64,000 nucleotides of DNA, taken from contig CAZRSB010000005.1 of assembly GCA_964602715.1 (NCBI GenBank), positions 1 through 64,000 on the forward strand, given 5' to 3'. Below the pieces are notes generated by a model. The model searched no databases. It saw only the letters and a list, made by a program, of their open reading frames with translations, and was not told where the DNA came from. The translations under genes and the position numbers were made by a program. Positions 17,393 through 25,092 of this stretch are shown piece after piece. The stretch comes from Natronoplasma sp964602715 (lineage in GTDB: Archaea; Thermoplasmatota; Thermoplasmata; Halarchaeoplasmatales; Halarchaeoplasmataceae). Positions within the stretch are counted from its first letter, which is position 1; the number at the start of each line of letters is the position of its first letter.

Positions 17393-17973
17393 CGGATAGT
17401 GAGCTATATCCATGGGCTGGTGATTTTTCTACAGGAGATCTAAACTCTCCTATAGCAATTGTCACGTTAGCCGAAGATCTCGAATTTGATCCTGATAAAG
17501 TAGCTATATGGGGTCCTATGAGAACAGAGAACCTAGGAATAGAAAAGGTTGTAGCGAATACCATCTCTAATCCTAATATTAGATATTTGTTTGTGTGTGG
17601 TGAAGAGATAAAGGGACACAAATCAGGTAGGTCATTAATCGCTCTATGGAAAAATGGGATCGATAAAAGAGGTAAGATAAAAAAAGCTCCAGGAGCTGTC
17701 CCGTATATAGAGAATCTTTCTTCAGAAGCTGTAGAACGGTTCCAAAATCAGATCGAAGTTGTAGATAAAATAGGAATAACTTGTGAAAGAGAAATAGAAG
17801 CTCACATCGCAGATTATATTAAGAAAGAACCGGGCTCTTTTGAAAAACCTTATATTGCAATTAAAATAGAAAAAAAAGAAAAATCTATTATAGATACAGA
17901 TTTTGCATTACATTCCTCATTAAAGGTGTCCGTATGGGGTAAAATTTCAAATATAGAAGAAGAGGTGAAATGA
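17389..17973 (+). CDS. mtrA: MtrA-like corrinoid protein, soluble form
   Basis: MtrA is the cobamide-carrying subunit of the methanogen methyl-H4MPT:coenzyme M methyltransferase. This 194-residue protein keeps the core: YPWAGDFSTGD, SPIAIVTLAED, WGPMRTENLGIEKVV, and ICGEE-like VCGEEIKGHKSG with the histidine that is the lower cobalt ligand in MtrA. It ends soon after the core without the C-terminal membrane helix of the methanogen subunit, so it should be soluble. It overlaps its MetF-like and MtrH neighbours by 4 bp each. No MtrB-G genes are nearby. Confidence 0.87.
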   Translation: MTDSELYPWAGDFSTGDLNSPIAIVTLAEDLEFDPDKVAIWGPMRTENLGIEKVVANTISNPNIRYLFVCGEEIKGHKSGRSLIALWKNGIDKRGKIKKAPGAVPYIENLSSEAVERFQNQIEVVDKIGITCEREIEAHIADYIKKEPGSFEKPYIAIKIEKKEKSIIDTDFALHSSLKVSVWGKISNIEEEVK

Positions 17974-18887
17974 TGTTCAATTATACTGAGGAGCAGAAAT
18001 GCTGCGAGTTCGAAGAAGTAAAAATAGGAGGACAGCCAGGAGTTTTACCCACTCTTATGATAGGATCAATTTTTTACGAAAATCAATTTCAAGATTTAAA
18101 GACATCTAAAAAGGAAGCGATTAAGCTGATTGAAGAACAAAGAAATTTGTCGAAGATCACCTCTGTACCGTCATTAGTCGATATTTTCATATATGAAAAA
18201 GAGGAGATAGATTGGAAACTAGATTTTGCCCTTGATAATATAGATGGTATGTTCAGTTTAGATATGCCCGAATCAGAGGTCAGGATCGAAGTACTCAAAC
18301 GTTTGGATGAGATGGATGCTCTAGATAGGGTTGTTTATAATAGCTTAAACCTAGGGTTGACGGATGAAGAAGAAAAAAGATTAAGAGAGAAACCACCTAG
18401 ATCCACTATTTTACTAGGTTATAATCCACAAAAAAATAACACTCAGGGAAGATTAGAAATCATTGAAAATGGCGGTAAATTGATGGAAAAGGGTCTATTA
18501 CCTTTAGCCGAAGATATTGGTATAGACTTCCCTCTTCTTGATACTGCAGCCACGCCCTTTGGGGAGAAGGCTTGTGAAGGGTTGAGAGCCATCCCTGTTT
18601 TCAAAAATGAGTTCGGCTTACCAACAGGTTGTGCTTTCCATAATACAGTAGAATCCTGGAATTGGTTAAAAAATTATGAAAAAAAAGAAGAAATTTTCAA
18701 TGCTTTAGATACGTCAATAAACAACCTTCCAGTATTGTTTGGTGCAGATTTCATTTATTATGGTCCAATCGAAAATTCATCCATAGCACTTCCTAACATC
18801 GCGATGATAAATAAATTATTGGCAGAAGGAGCAGAAGATTATTTTGGAGAGGATATAAATAAAAATCACCCATACTATTCACTTTAA
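17970..18887 (+). CDS. mtrH: MtrH-like methyl-tetrahydropterin:corrinoid methyltransferase
   Basis: MtrH catalyses methyl transfer from methyl-H4MPT to the Co(I) corrinoid on MtrA. The 305-residue protein has the family start (KIGGQPGVLPTLMIGSIFY), DRVVYNSLNLGLTDEE, STILLGYNPQ, LLDTAATPFGEKA and GLPTGCAFHNTVESW. It is co-translated with mtrA. Without the membrane complex, the pair cannot pump sodium or methylate coenzyme M as in methanogens. With metX and metF around it, delivery of methyl groups to a methionine synthase is the best inference. Confidence 0.87.
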   Translation: MMFNYTEEQKCCEFEEVKIGGQPGVLPTLMIGSIFYENQFQDLKTSKKEAIKLIEEQRNLSKITSVPSLVDIFIYEKEEIDWKLDFALDNIDGMFSLDMPESEVRIEVLKRLDEMDALDRVVYNSLNLGLTDEEEKRLREKPPRSTILLGYNPQKNNTQGRLEIIENGGKLMEKGLLPLAEDIGIDFPLLDTAATPFGEKACEGLRAIPVFKNEFGLPTGCAFHNTVESWNWLKNYEKKEEIFNALDTSINNLPVLFGADFIYYGPIENSSIALPNIAMINKLLAEGAEDYFGEDINKNHPYYSL

Positions 18888-18906
18888 ATTTGTAGGAGGA
18901 TAAATC

Positions 18907-19071
18907 ATGATAAGAGATAGAATAGATATAAAGCAGATAGATAAAAAGGTCGGTTCCATGTATTATTGTTTATCCTACCCTACAAATAAAATATCAAAAA
19001 ATATTTGTAATTCGAATAGTATTCATAAAGTATCTAAAATTATTAAAATGAAGGTGATATTGTGTTTTTAG
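18907..19071 (+). CDS. 54-codon ORF after mtrH, unknown
   Basis: An AGGAGG lies about 8 nt before the ATG at 18907, the strongest ribosome site in the cluster, and the frame stays open for 54 codons (start MIRDRIDIKQIDKKVG), overlapping the next gene start by 10 bp. I recognise no domain. The second half (KISKNICNSNSIHKVSK) looks low in coding character. It could be a small subunit or the 5' stump of a lost gene. Confidence 0.4.
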   Translation: MIRDRIDIKQIDKKVGSMYYCLSYPTNKISKNICNSNSIHKVSKIIKMKVILCF

Positions 19072-19592
19072 AATATGAAACGTTGGTTAAAGAAATAAAG
19101 TCTAAACGAAAAGAACTAGGTTGGTCTCAGAAAAAGTTGGCTGAAAAAGCTGGAGTCTCTCAATCATTGATTGCTAAATTCGAGAGAATGGAAAATGTGC
19201 CAAACTATGAATCCGTAAAAAAAATCTACCAGGTTTTACAAGAAGAAAAGGATATAGAATATGTTGGAGATTATGCTAATGAAAATATAATATCGATAAA
19301 CAGCGATGATACGGTAGGTAAGGCTATCGACGTTATGCTAGAAAATGATTTTTCTCAACTCCCTGTAAAAGAAGAGGGTGATTACGTAGGTATGGTTTTA
19401 AGTAGTGATGTGGTTGGAGAGGATAGAGAAAAAAGAGTAAGGGATGTGATGAAAAACTCATTTCCTATACTGCCTGCTAAAAGTTCAAAATCAGTAGTCA
19501 TCGAACTCCTCAAAGAAAAAAAATACAATGCTGTTCTGATAAAGGATGAAGATAAAAATTGGAAAATTATAACTCCTGCAGATTTATTATAA
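19062..19592 (+). CDS. XRE-type HTH regulator with paired CBS domains
   Basis: The first 60 residues form a Cro/XRE helix-turn-helix (RKELGWSQKKLAEKAGVSQSLIAKFER). Two CBS motifs follow (about residues 72-125 and 126-176: NDFSQLPVKEEGDYVGMV and KKYNAVLIKDEDKNWKIITPADLL). CBS pairs bind adenosyl ligands such as AMP, ATP or SAM. Being at the end of a methionine-linked cluster, it may sense SAM and repress these genes; that is inference. It starts with GTG behind AAGGTGAT. Confidence 0.8.
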   Translation: MFLEYETLVKEIKSKRKELGWSQKKLAEKAGVSQSLIAKFERMENVPNYESVKKIYQVLQEEKDIEYVGDYANENIISINSDDTVGKAIDVMLENDFSQLPVKEEGDYVGMVLSSDVVGEDREKRVRDVMKNSFPILPAKSSKSVVIELLKEKKYNAVLIKDEDKNWKIITPADLL

Positions 19593-19725
19593 ATGATTCT
19601 TCAACTCTATCTTTAACGAAAATTCATTCTCCACTTAAACCTCTATAACATCTCTCATTTGTATCACACAGTCATTGATTTATTTTTCTTCTGAATTATT
19701 GAATACTAACGTTTAGTGGAAATTT

Positions 19726-20353
19726 TCATTCCCACGCTCCATAGAATTTATTTAAATTCCGTGTAAATGCACAGCATTTGACAAGGACCTTCAGAGCTAA
19801 TTCTCTCCATCTAAGCCAGCCTTACGACTGGAGATGTAGTCGTCCATCTTTGCTTTATAGAGTTAATAACTGCTTCTACGATCTCTCGATTGTGATATTA
19901 ATCCAACCATTCTTCTTCTTCTTTTTCAGTAAATTCATAGAAAGAGGCCTTCTGTGCAGAACAATCTTTTGTTCTTCCAGTAGCGTTTTCACTGAAAGAC
20001 AAGAACGATTGTTCATTCTTATCATCTACTAACTGACAGTTTTGTCTACTAGAATAAGCACCGTCACACCTGACTTTTTCAACATGAGGAAGGTATTTGA
20101 TCAACCGTTCGAAGACTAGACTATCATGACTTTTCCCATCAGTGATTGAAAACTGATGGATTATACCAGTTTCAACATCGACAGCAATATGTAATTTTAA
20201 GTACTCTTTCAGGCTGTTCTCTTTTTGGACTTTGATGTCAAACCACTTGGAGCTGTTAGTAGTACTGAAGCCAGTACTATCAACAGCTATGTTCATATTT
20301 CTTTTTCTAAACTCTTTGACAATAAATCGGATCAACTTTCTCAAATAGACCAT
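19726..20353 (-). pseudogene. Degenerate IS5/IS4-type transposase
   Basis: The open part (19898-20353, 151 codons) has DDE transposase motifs: AVDSTGFSTTNSS with the first Asp and VRCDGAYSSRQN with the second. Past its stop the homology continues in shifted frames: an EIVEAVINSI-like piece, then KAKMDDYISSRKAGL, then WRELALKVLVKCCAFTRNL ending in TGA at 19726. At least two frameshifts thus separate it from an intact C-terminus. The normal N-terminal region is not recognisable upstream of 20353. No clear terminal repeats were found, so it is a dead remnant between the methionine genes. Confidence 0.75.
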
Positions 20354-20380
20354 ACTAAGTTTATCTATACCTCTATGTAA

Positions 20381-20401
20381 GCAGGAATTATAAATTCCTG
20401 C
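20381..20401. repeat. Perfect 9-bp hairpin upstream of transposase remnant
   Basis: GCAGGAATT (20381-20389), loop ATA, AATTCCTGC (20393-20401). The core AGGAATT-NNN-AATTCCT recurs in the hairpin next to tRNA-Gln at 33641-33657. Confidence 0.5.
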
Positions 20402-20790
20402 GCTCTTAGGAAAATTAGTTATTTTACTATAAAAGGAGCCTAAGCATTTTTAAAGTAAGTTTAGGATATATCATATCTAGTCAAAAGAAATCCAGTCAAA
20501 AGAAATAATGATCGCAGTTATTATATTGGAAAAAGGCTTCTTGAATATATGGAATACCGAGGGATACGGATTTGATTTATCTATTAGTCCTCTATGAAAC
20601 CTTTAGAGGTAGAAAGAGAAGACAAAATTTATATTTAAAATCACAAACATATTTGGAAAGCGATACTTTGAATTAGAGAATATTAAAATCATTTAGAGTC
20701 TGAAAAATAAAATCTGTTTTTGATTCAACCGCGTAAAGGATACTGTTTAAAGGGCTTGGAGTATATCTCTTTAAATTTCATTGCTGACCA
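20402..20790. other. Spacer with a 13-bp tandem repeat
   Basis: No gene seen. AGTCAAAAGAAAT occurs twice with a 15-bp period (20479-20491 and 20494-20506). The rest is AT-rich and featureless to my eye. Confidence 0.4.
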
Positions 20791-22083
20791 TTAGATTTCA
20801 TTTAAGGCTTGGTCAACATCTTCAATTATGTCTTCTAAAGCCTCTATCCCTATTGATAAACGTATGAAATCCTCGGTTATACCACCTTCTCTTCGCTGTT
20901 TTGGTAATAATTGTGAATGAGTTGTACTCCATGGATGTATCGCTAATGATTTTGCATCCCCAACATTTGCTAAGTGGGAAAAAAGCTCTAAATTTTCTAT
21001 AAATTTTTTTCCAGCTTTACTTCCCCCTTTTATTCCAAACCCGACCATTCCTCCATAACCATTGTCTAAATACTTCTTTGCTAAATTATGAGTTTCATGA
21101 GTTGGTAGTCCTGGATAAGTAACCCATTTTATTTTGGGATGATCTTCAAGGAACTTAGCCACCTCTTTAGCATTCCTTGAATGTTTTTCCATCCTGAGAT
21201 GCAGAGTTTCTAATCCCTGCAAAAATAAAAATCCATTGAATGGGCTCATACATGGTCCTAGGTCTCGAGTATATCGAGATTTTAACTTCATGATATAGGA
21301 AAGCTCATTGAATTCCTCTTGATAATTAATACCACCTCTATACCCTAAGTCAATCTCTGTAAGTTCAGGAAAATCCCCTTCATCCCAGTCAAAGTTTCCA
21401 GAATCTACTACTATTCCTCCTATCACGGTTCCATGGCCTCCTATCCATTTAGTTGCTGAATGAGTTATGATATCTGCTCCCCACTTAATTGGATTACATA
21501 AATAAGGGGTTGCGAATGTATTATCTATGAAAAGAGGGATATCGTTTTCGTGGGCTACTGATGCGATTTCATCGATATCTAACACGTTTAGCTTAGGATT
21601 ACCTATGGTTTCACCAAAAACAGCCTTTGTTCTTGAATCGATTGCTTCAGAAAAATTCTGTGGCGATGGTTCAACAAATTCAACGTCTATTTCAAATTTG
21701 TTTGAAAAGGTCAGATCGAATAAGGTAACTGTTCCACCATATAATGTTTTAGATGCGACAATCTTATCGCCAGGACCAGCGATCGTAAGCAAAGCTAAAG
21801 TGTTCGCTGATTGGCCTGAGGCAGTGGCAGCAGCAGCTATCCCTCCCTCAAGAGCTGCTAATCTCTTTTCTAATATCTCATAGGTTGGATTAGTAAAACG
21901 GCTATAGATCTGACCTGGAAATTCAGGAGATTCCAAACCAAACAGTTCGGCCGCTTGTTCAGTACTTTCAAATGTGTAAGCTACCGTAGGATAGATAGGT
22001 GGCGCTCTTGCCCGAGTAGAGGGATCCGGCTTTTGACCTGCGTGCAGTGCCTTTGTTTCAGGTCTATAATCTTCTTTTGACAT
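20791..22083 (-). CDS. metY: O-acetylhomoserine sulfhydrylase
   Basis: MetY joins sulfide to O-acetylhomoserine to make homocysteine. The 430-residue PLP enzyme of the Cys/Met metabolism family shows ALHAGQKPDPSTRA at the N-terminus, SRFTNPTYEILEKRLAALEGG, ATASGQSAN, FIDNTFATPYLCNP and the Schiff-base lysine in THSATKWIGGHG. The insertions and length match MetY better than the approximately 390-residue cystathionine enzymes. It is transcribed toward the IS remnant and away from prephenate dehydratase. Confidence 0.92.
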   Translation of the reverse strand: MSKEDYRPETKALHAGQKPDPSTRARAPPIYPTVAYTFESTEQAAELFGLESPEFPGQIYSRFTNPTYEILEKRLAALEGGIAAAATASGQSANTLALLTIAGPGDKIVASKTLYGGTVTLFDLTFSNKFEIDVEFVEPSPQNFSEAIDSRTKAVFGETIGNPKLNVLDIDEIASVAHENDIPLFIDNTFATPYLCNPIKWGADIITHSATKWIGGHGTVIGGIVVDSGNFDWDEGDFPELTEIDLGYRGGINYQEEFNELSYIMKLKSRYTRDLGPCMSPFNGFLFLQGLETLHLRMEKHSRNAKEVAKFLEDHPKIKWVTYPGLPTHETHNLAKKYLDNGYGGMVGFGIKGGSKAGKKFIENLELFSHLANVGDAKSLAIHPWSTTHSQLLPKQRREGGITEDFIRLSIGIEALEDIIEDVDQALNEI

Positions 22084-22327
22084 TTTTATTCGACCTCATT
22101 TACATTTTTTACTTCTAAAAGCAAAACGATTATATAAATATTTTCTATTTTATTAAATTGTTGATATTAGAATAATATCTCTTCGTACATTATTCGAATA
22201 GAGAAATATAATTCAATTAGGAATGGTTGGATAAGTTGATTCATCTAAATATCCATATAATAGTCTCTCTATTTAATGTTTCACTTCAGGACAAGTTTCC
22301 CTATACTTAAATTAAAAGGTGAATAAG

Positions 22328-23143
22328 ATGGGCAAAAAGAAAATCGGTTTTCAAGGGATTAAAGGATGCAATAGTTCGGTTGCCGCAAAAAAGTACACAA
22401 AATCAATGGATCAAGTGGGCTTTAGAACATTTAAAGAGATATTTAAAGAATTAGAAAAGAACAATCTCACATTAGGAATTCTTCCAGTGGAAAATTCATT
22501 AACTGGTGGAGTAATAGAAGTGAATAAACTTCTGATAAAAAAGGATGTTAAAATTGTAGGCGAATTAAAATTACCAATAACTTATGCTTTACTCTCCTAC
22601 GAAGACAGAACAATTGAAGAGATGGATAAAGTCTTCTCTCATCCCCAAGCCTTGAGCCAGTGCTCTCATTTTTTGTCAAATCACGATTTAGAAGTTATAC
22701 CACATTTTGATACAGCTGGAGCAGCCAAAATGCTTGCTGAAGAAGAAAAGAGAAAAGCGTGTGCTATCGCAAGAACGGAATGTTCTGATTTATTCAATTT
22801 ACATCAGATCACTAATGAAATAGAAAATAATGATGAAAATAAGACCAGATTTGTAATTATAAGTAAAAGTGGTGAACAGAAAGGAGATAAAGCTTCAGTT
22901 GTATTTTCGGTTCCTCATAAACCAGGAAGTCTACAACGAATACTCAAAGTATTTGAAGATCATAATATCAATCTAACTCGTATAGAGTCAGTGCCAATCA
23001 CAAATCAATCATGGAAATACTATTTTTTCTTAGATTTTGAATTGAAAGATGAAAGGCAACAAAATTTCCAGCTAATAGTAAATATATTGGAAAAAAAAGT
23101 AAATTATTTTAACTCTCTTGGCTGCTATTATGCCCACAAATGA
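22328..23143 (+). CDS. pheA: Prephenate dehydratase
   Basis: It converts prephenate to phenylpyruvate in phenylalanine synthesis. The monofunctional 271-residue protein has an N-terminal dehydratase domain (KIGFQGIKGCNSSVAAKKY, GILPVENSLTGG, FSHPQALSQC) with the catalytic Thr-Arg-Phe in NKTRFVIIS, then an ACT domain (HKPGSLQRILKVFEDHNINLTRIES) that gives phenylalanine feedback. The ATG at 22328 is preferred because AAGGTG lies 6 nt upstream; the GTG at 22319 is inside that site. Confidence 0.92.
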   Translation: MGKKKIGFQGIKGCNSSVAAKKYTKSMDQVGFRTFKEIFKELEKNNLTLGILPVENSLTGGVIEVNKLLIKKDVKIVGELKLPITYALLSYEDRTIEEMDKVFSHPQALSQCSHFLSNHDLEVIPHFDTAGAAKMLAEEEKRKACAIARTECSDLFNLHQITNEIENNDENKTRFVIISKSGEQKGDKASVVFSVPHKPGSLQRILKVFEDHNINLTRIESVPITNQSWKYYFFLDFELKDERQQNFQLIVNILEKKVNYFNSLGCYYAHK

Positions 23144-23295
23144 CTAAAAATCAGTGACTCTTTACTAGTCTAGTTGTGATATAATATGAATTCGACGACT
23201 GATACAAAAACGAACGTAATGTCCCACCAATATATATTTACCTATAGAGTTATGTTGGATGAGATGAGAAACATTTTTACGTATATAAAAAGGAA

Positions 23296-23368
23296 GCCAC
23301 CGGTGGGATTTGAACCCACGACCTGCTGATTACAAGTCAGCCGCTCTGCCGGCCTAAGCTACGGTGGC
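23296..23368 (-). tRNA. tRNA-Thr (UGU)
   Basis: The reverse strand folds into a full cloverleaf: acceptor GCCACCG with CGGTGGC, anticodon arm GCTGA-CTTGTAA-TCAGC giving anticodon TGT, and T arm with GTTCAAAT. CCA is not encoded and no intron is visible. Confidence 0.95.
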
Positions 23369-23498
23369 GAGTGGAACGAGTAGATTCCAAGATATTTATA
23401 GTGGAACCTTTTTTATTCAATAAACCCCAAATGGTACCCCAAAATAAGATTTTTGGTTAACTCCAAGCAGATCCTTAGAATATCAAATGACGAAATCA

Positions 23499-23659
23499 GT
23501 AAGACAATTATTTAAATGTAATACTTAATTAAAAAATCCATCATGTTTTAGATATTGATAATCACTTCGGGAAAATATTTATATATCTCGGACACATGTA
23601 GTATAATGTCCTACAATAAGGGGATATTAGTAAGACAATACGGAATACTCGTAAGACAA
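23499..23659 (+). promoter_or_regulatory. Three GTAAGACAA boxes upstream of RHH-ftsZ operon
   Basis: GTAAGACAA occurs at 23499-23507, 23629-23637 and 23651-23659; the last two are 22 bp apart (two helical turns). The first adjoins a TATTTAAAT element. A fourth copy lies at 37385-37393 just after a TTTAAA element before the PAP2 gene. The pattern suggests a protein-binding site, possibly for the RHH protein encoded just downstream. Confidence 0.45.
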
Positions 23660-23684
23660 AACTTGTTCAGAAGGTGTTCGAAGG

Positions 23685-24068
23685 ATGGAAAAAAAGATCT
23701 CTCTGCGGGTGTCAGACGAAGACCTTGAAGTCATCGATTCATTCATAGCAAGACATGACTTCAGTAATCGATCTGAATTTTTGAGAGAGGCAGCTTTAGA
23801 GTATATAGAGCGTTATGAACCACCTGTCGGACAGGAAGAAGTACCTCAAAGGATCACATTGCCTAAACAGATCAAAAATAACATACATTATCTGATCAAT
23901 GTTGGTCATTACAACGACTGGCAGGATGCAGTTCATGAATTAGTTAGAGAGGGATTACTTAGTGAAGACATCGAAAAACTGAAAAAGCAATATGATACAG
24001 TAGGGGAATTGAGCAGTAAAGTGGAGTCTTTTAAGAGGATGGCGGAAGAAGAGTATATGAAAAGATGA
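23685..24068 (+). CDS. CdrS-like ribbon-helix-helix regulator
   Basis: The 127-residue protein has an N-terminal RHH domain (KKISLRVSDEDLEVIDSFI, then RSEFLREAALEYIERY) and a second RHH-like half (QRITLPKQIKNNIHYLINVG, then WQDAVHELVREGLL). In haloarchaea the RHH protein CdrS is encoded with ftsZ2 and controls division; here an FtsZ-family gene follows 52 bp downstream. The equivalence is inferred from architecture and location. The start is supported by AAGGTG upstream. Confidence 0.75.
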   Translation: MEKKISLRVSDEDLEVIDSFIARHDFSNRSEFLREAALEYIERYEPPVGQEEVPQRITLPKQIKNNIHYLINVGHYNDWQDAVHELVREGLLSEDIEKLKKQYDTVGELSSKVESFKRMAEEEYMKR

Positions 24069-24120
24069 TCCCGTTATTGTAGGTGGAACATACGACCCCC
24101 TAATATCGGAGGATTAATAG

Positions 24121-24966
24121 ATGGAAGATAAGAACCCCGAATACCCTGGACCTGATGAAGAATTTATAAGTGAAACGGCAGAACAAGTACTAGACTCTCT
24201 ATTGTATGATGCAAACATCTTCGTTGTAGGTGTTGGCGGATGTGGATGCAACGCTGTTGAATATATAACGGATCAAGAAATGGAAAGTGTAAAAACAATA
24301 GCGATAAACACAGATGAAAGAGTCCTAGGAAGCCTAAATGCAGATAAACAGATGCTAATAGGTAAAGAAGTAACCGATGGGAAAGGAGCTAATGGAGATC
24401 CTTCAGTAGGAAGGAGAGCCGCTGAGCAGAGTGAAGGCCAAATATTGAAAGCTATAGATGACGCGGATATGATCGTTTTAGTAGCCGGCGTCGGTGGAGG
24501 AACCGGTGGAGGAGCTTCTAAAGTGATAGCGGATATTGCTAGAAGAAATGGAAAGATGGTAGTTACTTATGCTGTGATGCCATTTACAGTCGAGAAGACG
24601 AGATACGAAGTTGCCGAAAACACTCTAGAGAATATATCACAGAGGAGTCATGCAACTACTGTTTTCGAAAACGATGAAACCCTGGTAAGAAGTGATGAAA
24701 AAGCTAGTGATGGATTTGGTATGGCTGACAGGATGCTTCATAGACTTGTAAAAAAACTGAAGATGAGCTATATTAGAGAATTTTTCGAAGAAATTGGATT
24801 AGACGCTGTTGGGTTATCTGAAAGCGTTGCCGATTTTGAAGAAGAAGAAAAAGAGAAAAAACCACAAGACCTTCCTGTACTTGAAGCATTAAAATACGTG
24901 AGTGAAAGTGACGAGGAAAAAAAGGAACCCAAACTAGATAATACGCTAGAAAGTTACACTCCCTAA
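24121..24966 (+). CDS. FtsZ-like GTPase lacking the C-terminal domain
   Basis: The 281-residue protein has the FtsZ nucleotide-binding domain: VGVGGCGCNAVEYI (38-48), INTDE (62-66), GVGGGTGGGAS (123-133, the tubulin signature with Gly replacing the usual second Thr) and MPFTVEKTRYEVAENTL. After FGMADRMLHRL the canonical T7 loop (NxDxxD) and the roughly 100-residue C-terminal domain are missing; an acidic tail follows. All frames close soon after the stop, so this is not a simple frameshift. It may regulate or cap filaments of a full-length FtsZ encoded elsewhere. Confidence 0.8.
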   Translation: MEDKNPEYPGPDEEFISETAEQVLDSLLYDANIFVVGVGGCGCNAVEYITDQEMESVKTIAINTDERVLGSLNADKQMLIGKEVTDGKGANGDPSVGRRAAEQSEGQILKAIDDADMIVLVAGVGGGTGGGASKVIADIARRNGKMVVTYAVMPFTVEKTRYEVAENTLENISQRSHATTVFENDETLVRSDEKASDGFGMADRMLHRLVKKLKMSYIREFFEEIGLDAVGLSESVADFEEEEKEKKPQDLPVLEALKYVSESDEEKKEPKLDNTLESYTP

Positions 24967-25000
24967 AAGTTCTGAAAAAACTTTTATTTCTTCTCTTTTT
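24965..25000 (+). terminator. Hairpin plus T-rich tract after ftsZ-like gene
   Basis: AAAAGTT (24965-24971) pairs with AACTTTT (24979-24985) and is followed by a pyrimidine/T-rich tract, a plausible archaeal terminator. Confidence 0.5.
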
Positions 25001-25092
25001 TAAATATTATTGTTTAATAATTCATAGGTCTTATCGAATTGGATCTTTCACTTTCTTTAGAATAAAATAGAAAATTTTTCCCTCGATATATG

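Noticed and set aside
17389..18887. Evidence for methanogenesis from mtrA and mtrH
   Set aside because: Only two of eight Mtr subunits are present, MtrA lacks its membrane anchor, and no mcr or coenzyme M genes are in the window; the neighbours are methionine genes.
24966..25092. Missing C-terminal half of FtsZ encoded downstream by frameshift
   Set aside because: All plus-strand frames downstream hit stops quickly and a terminator-like hairpin follows; no C-terminal FtsZ motif is seen.
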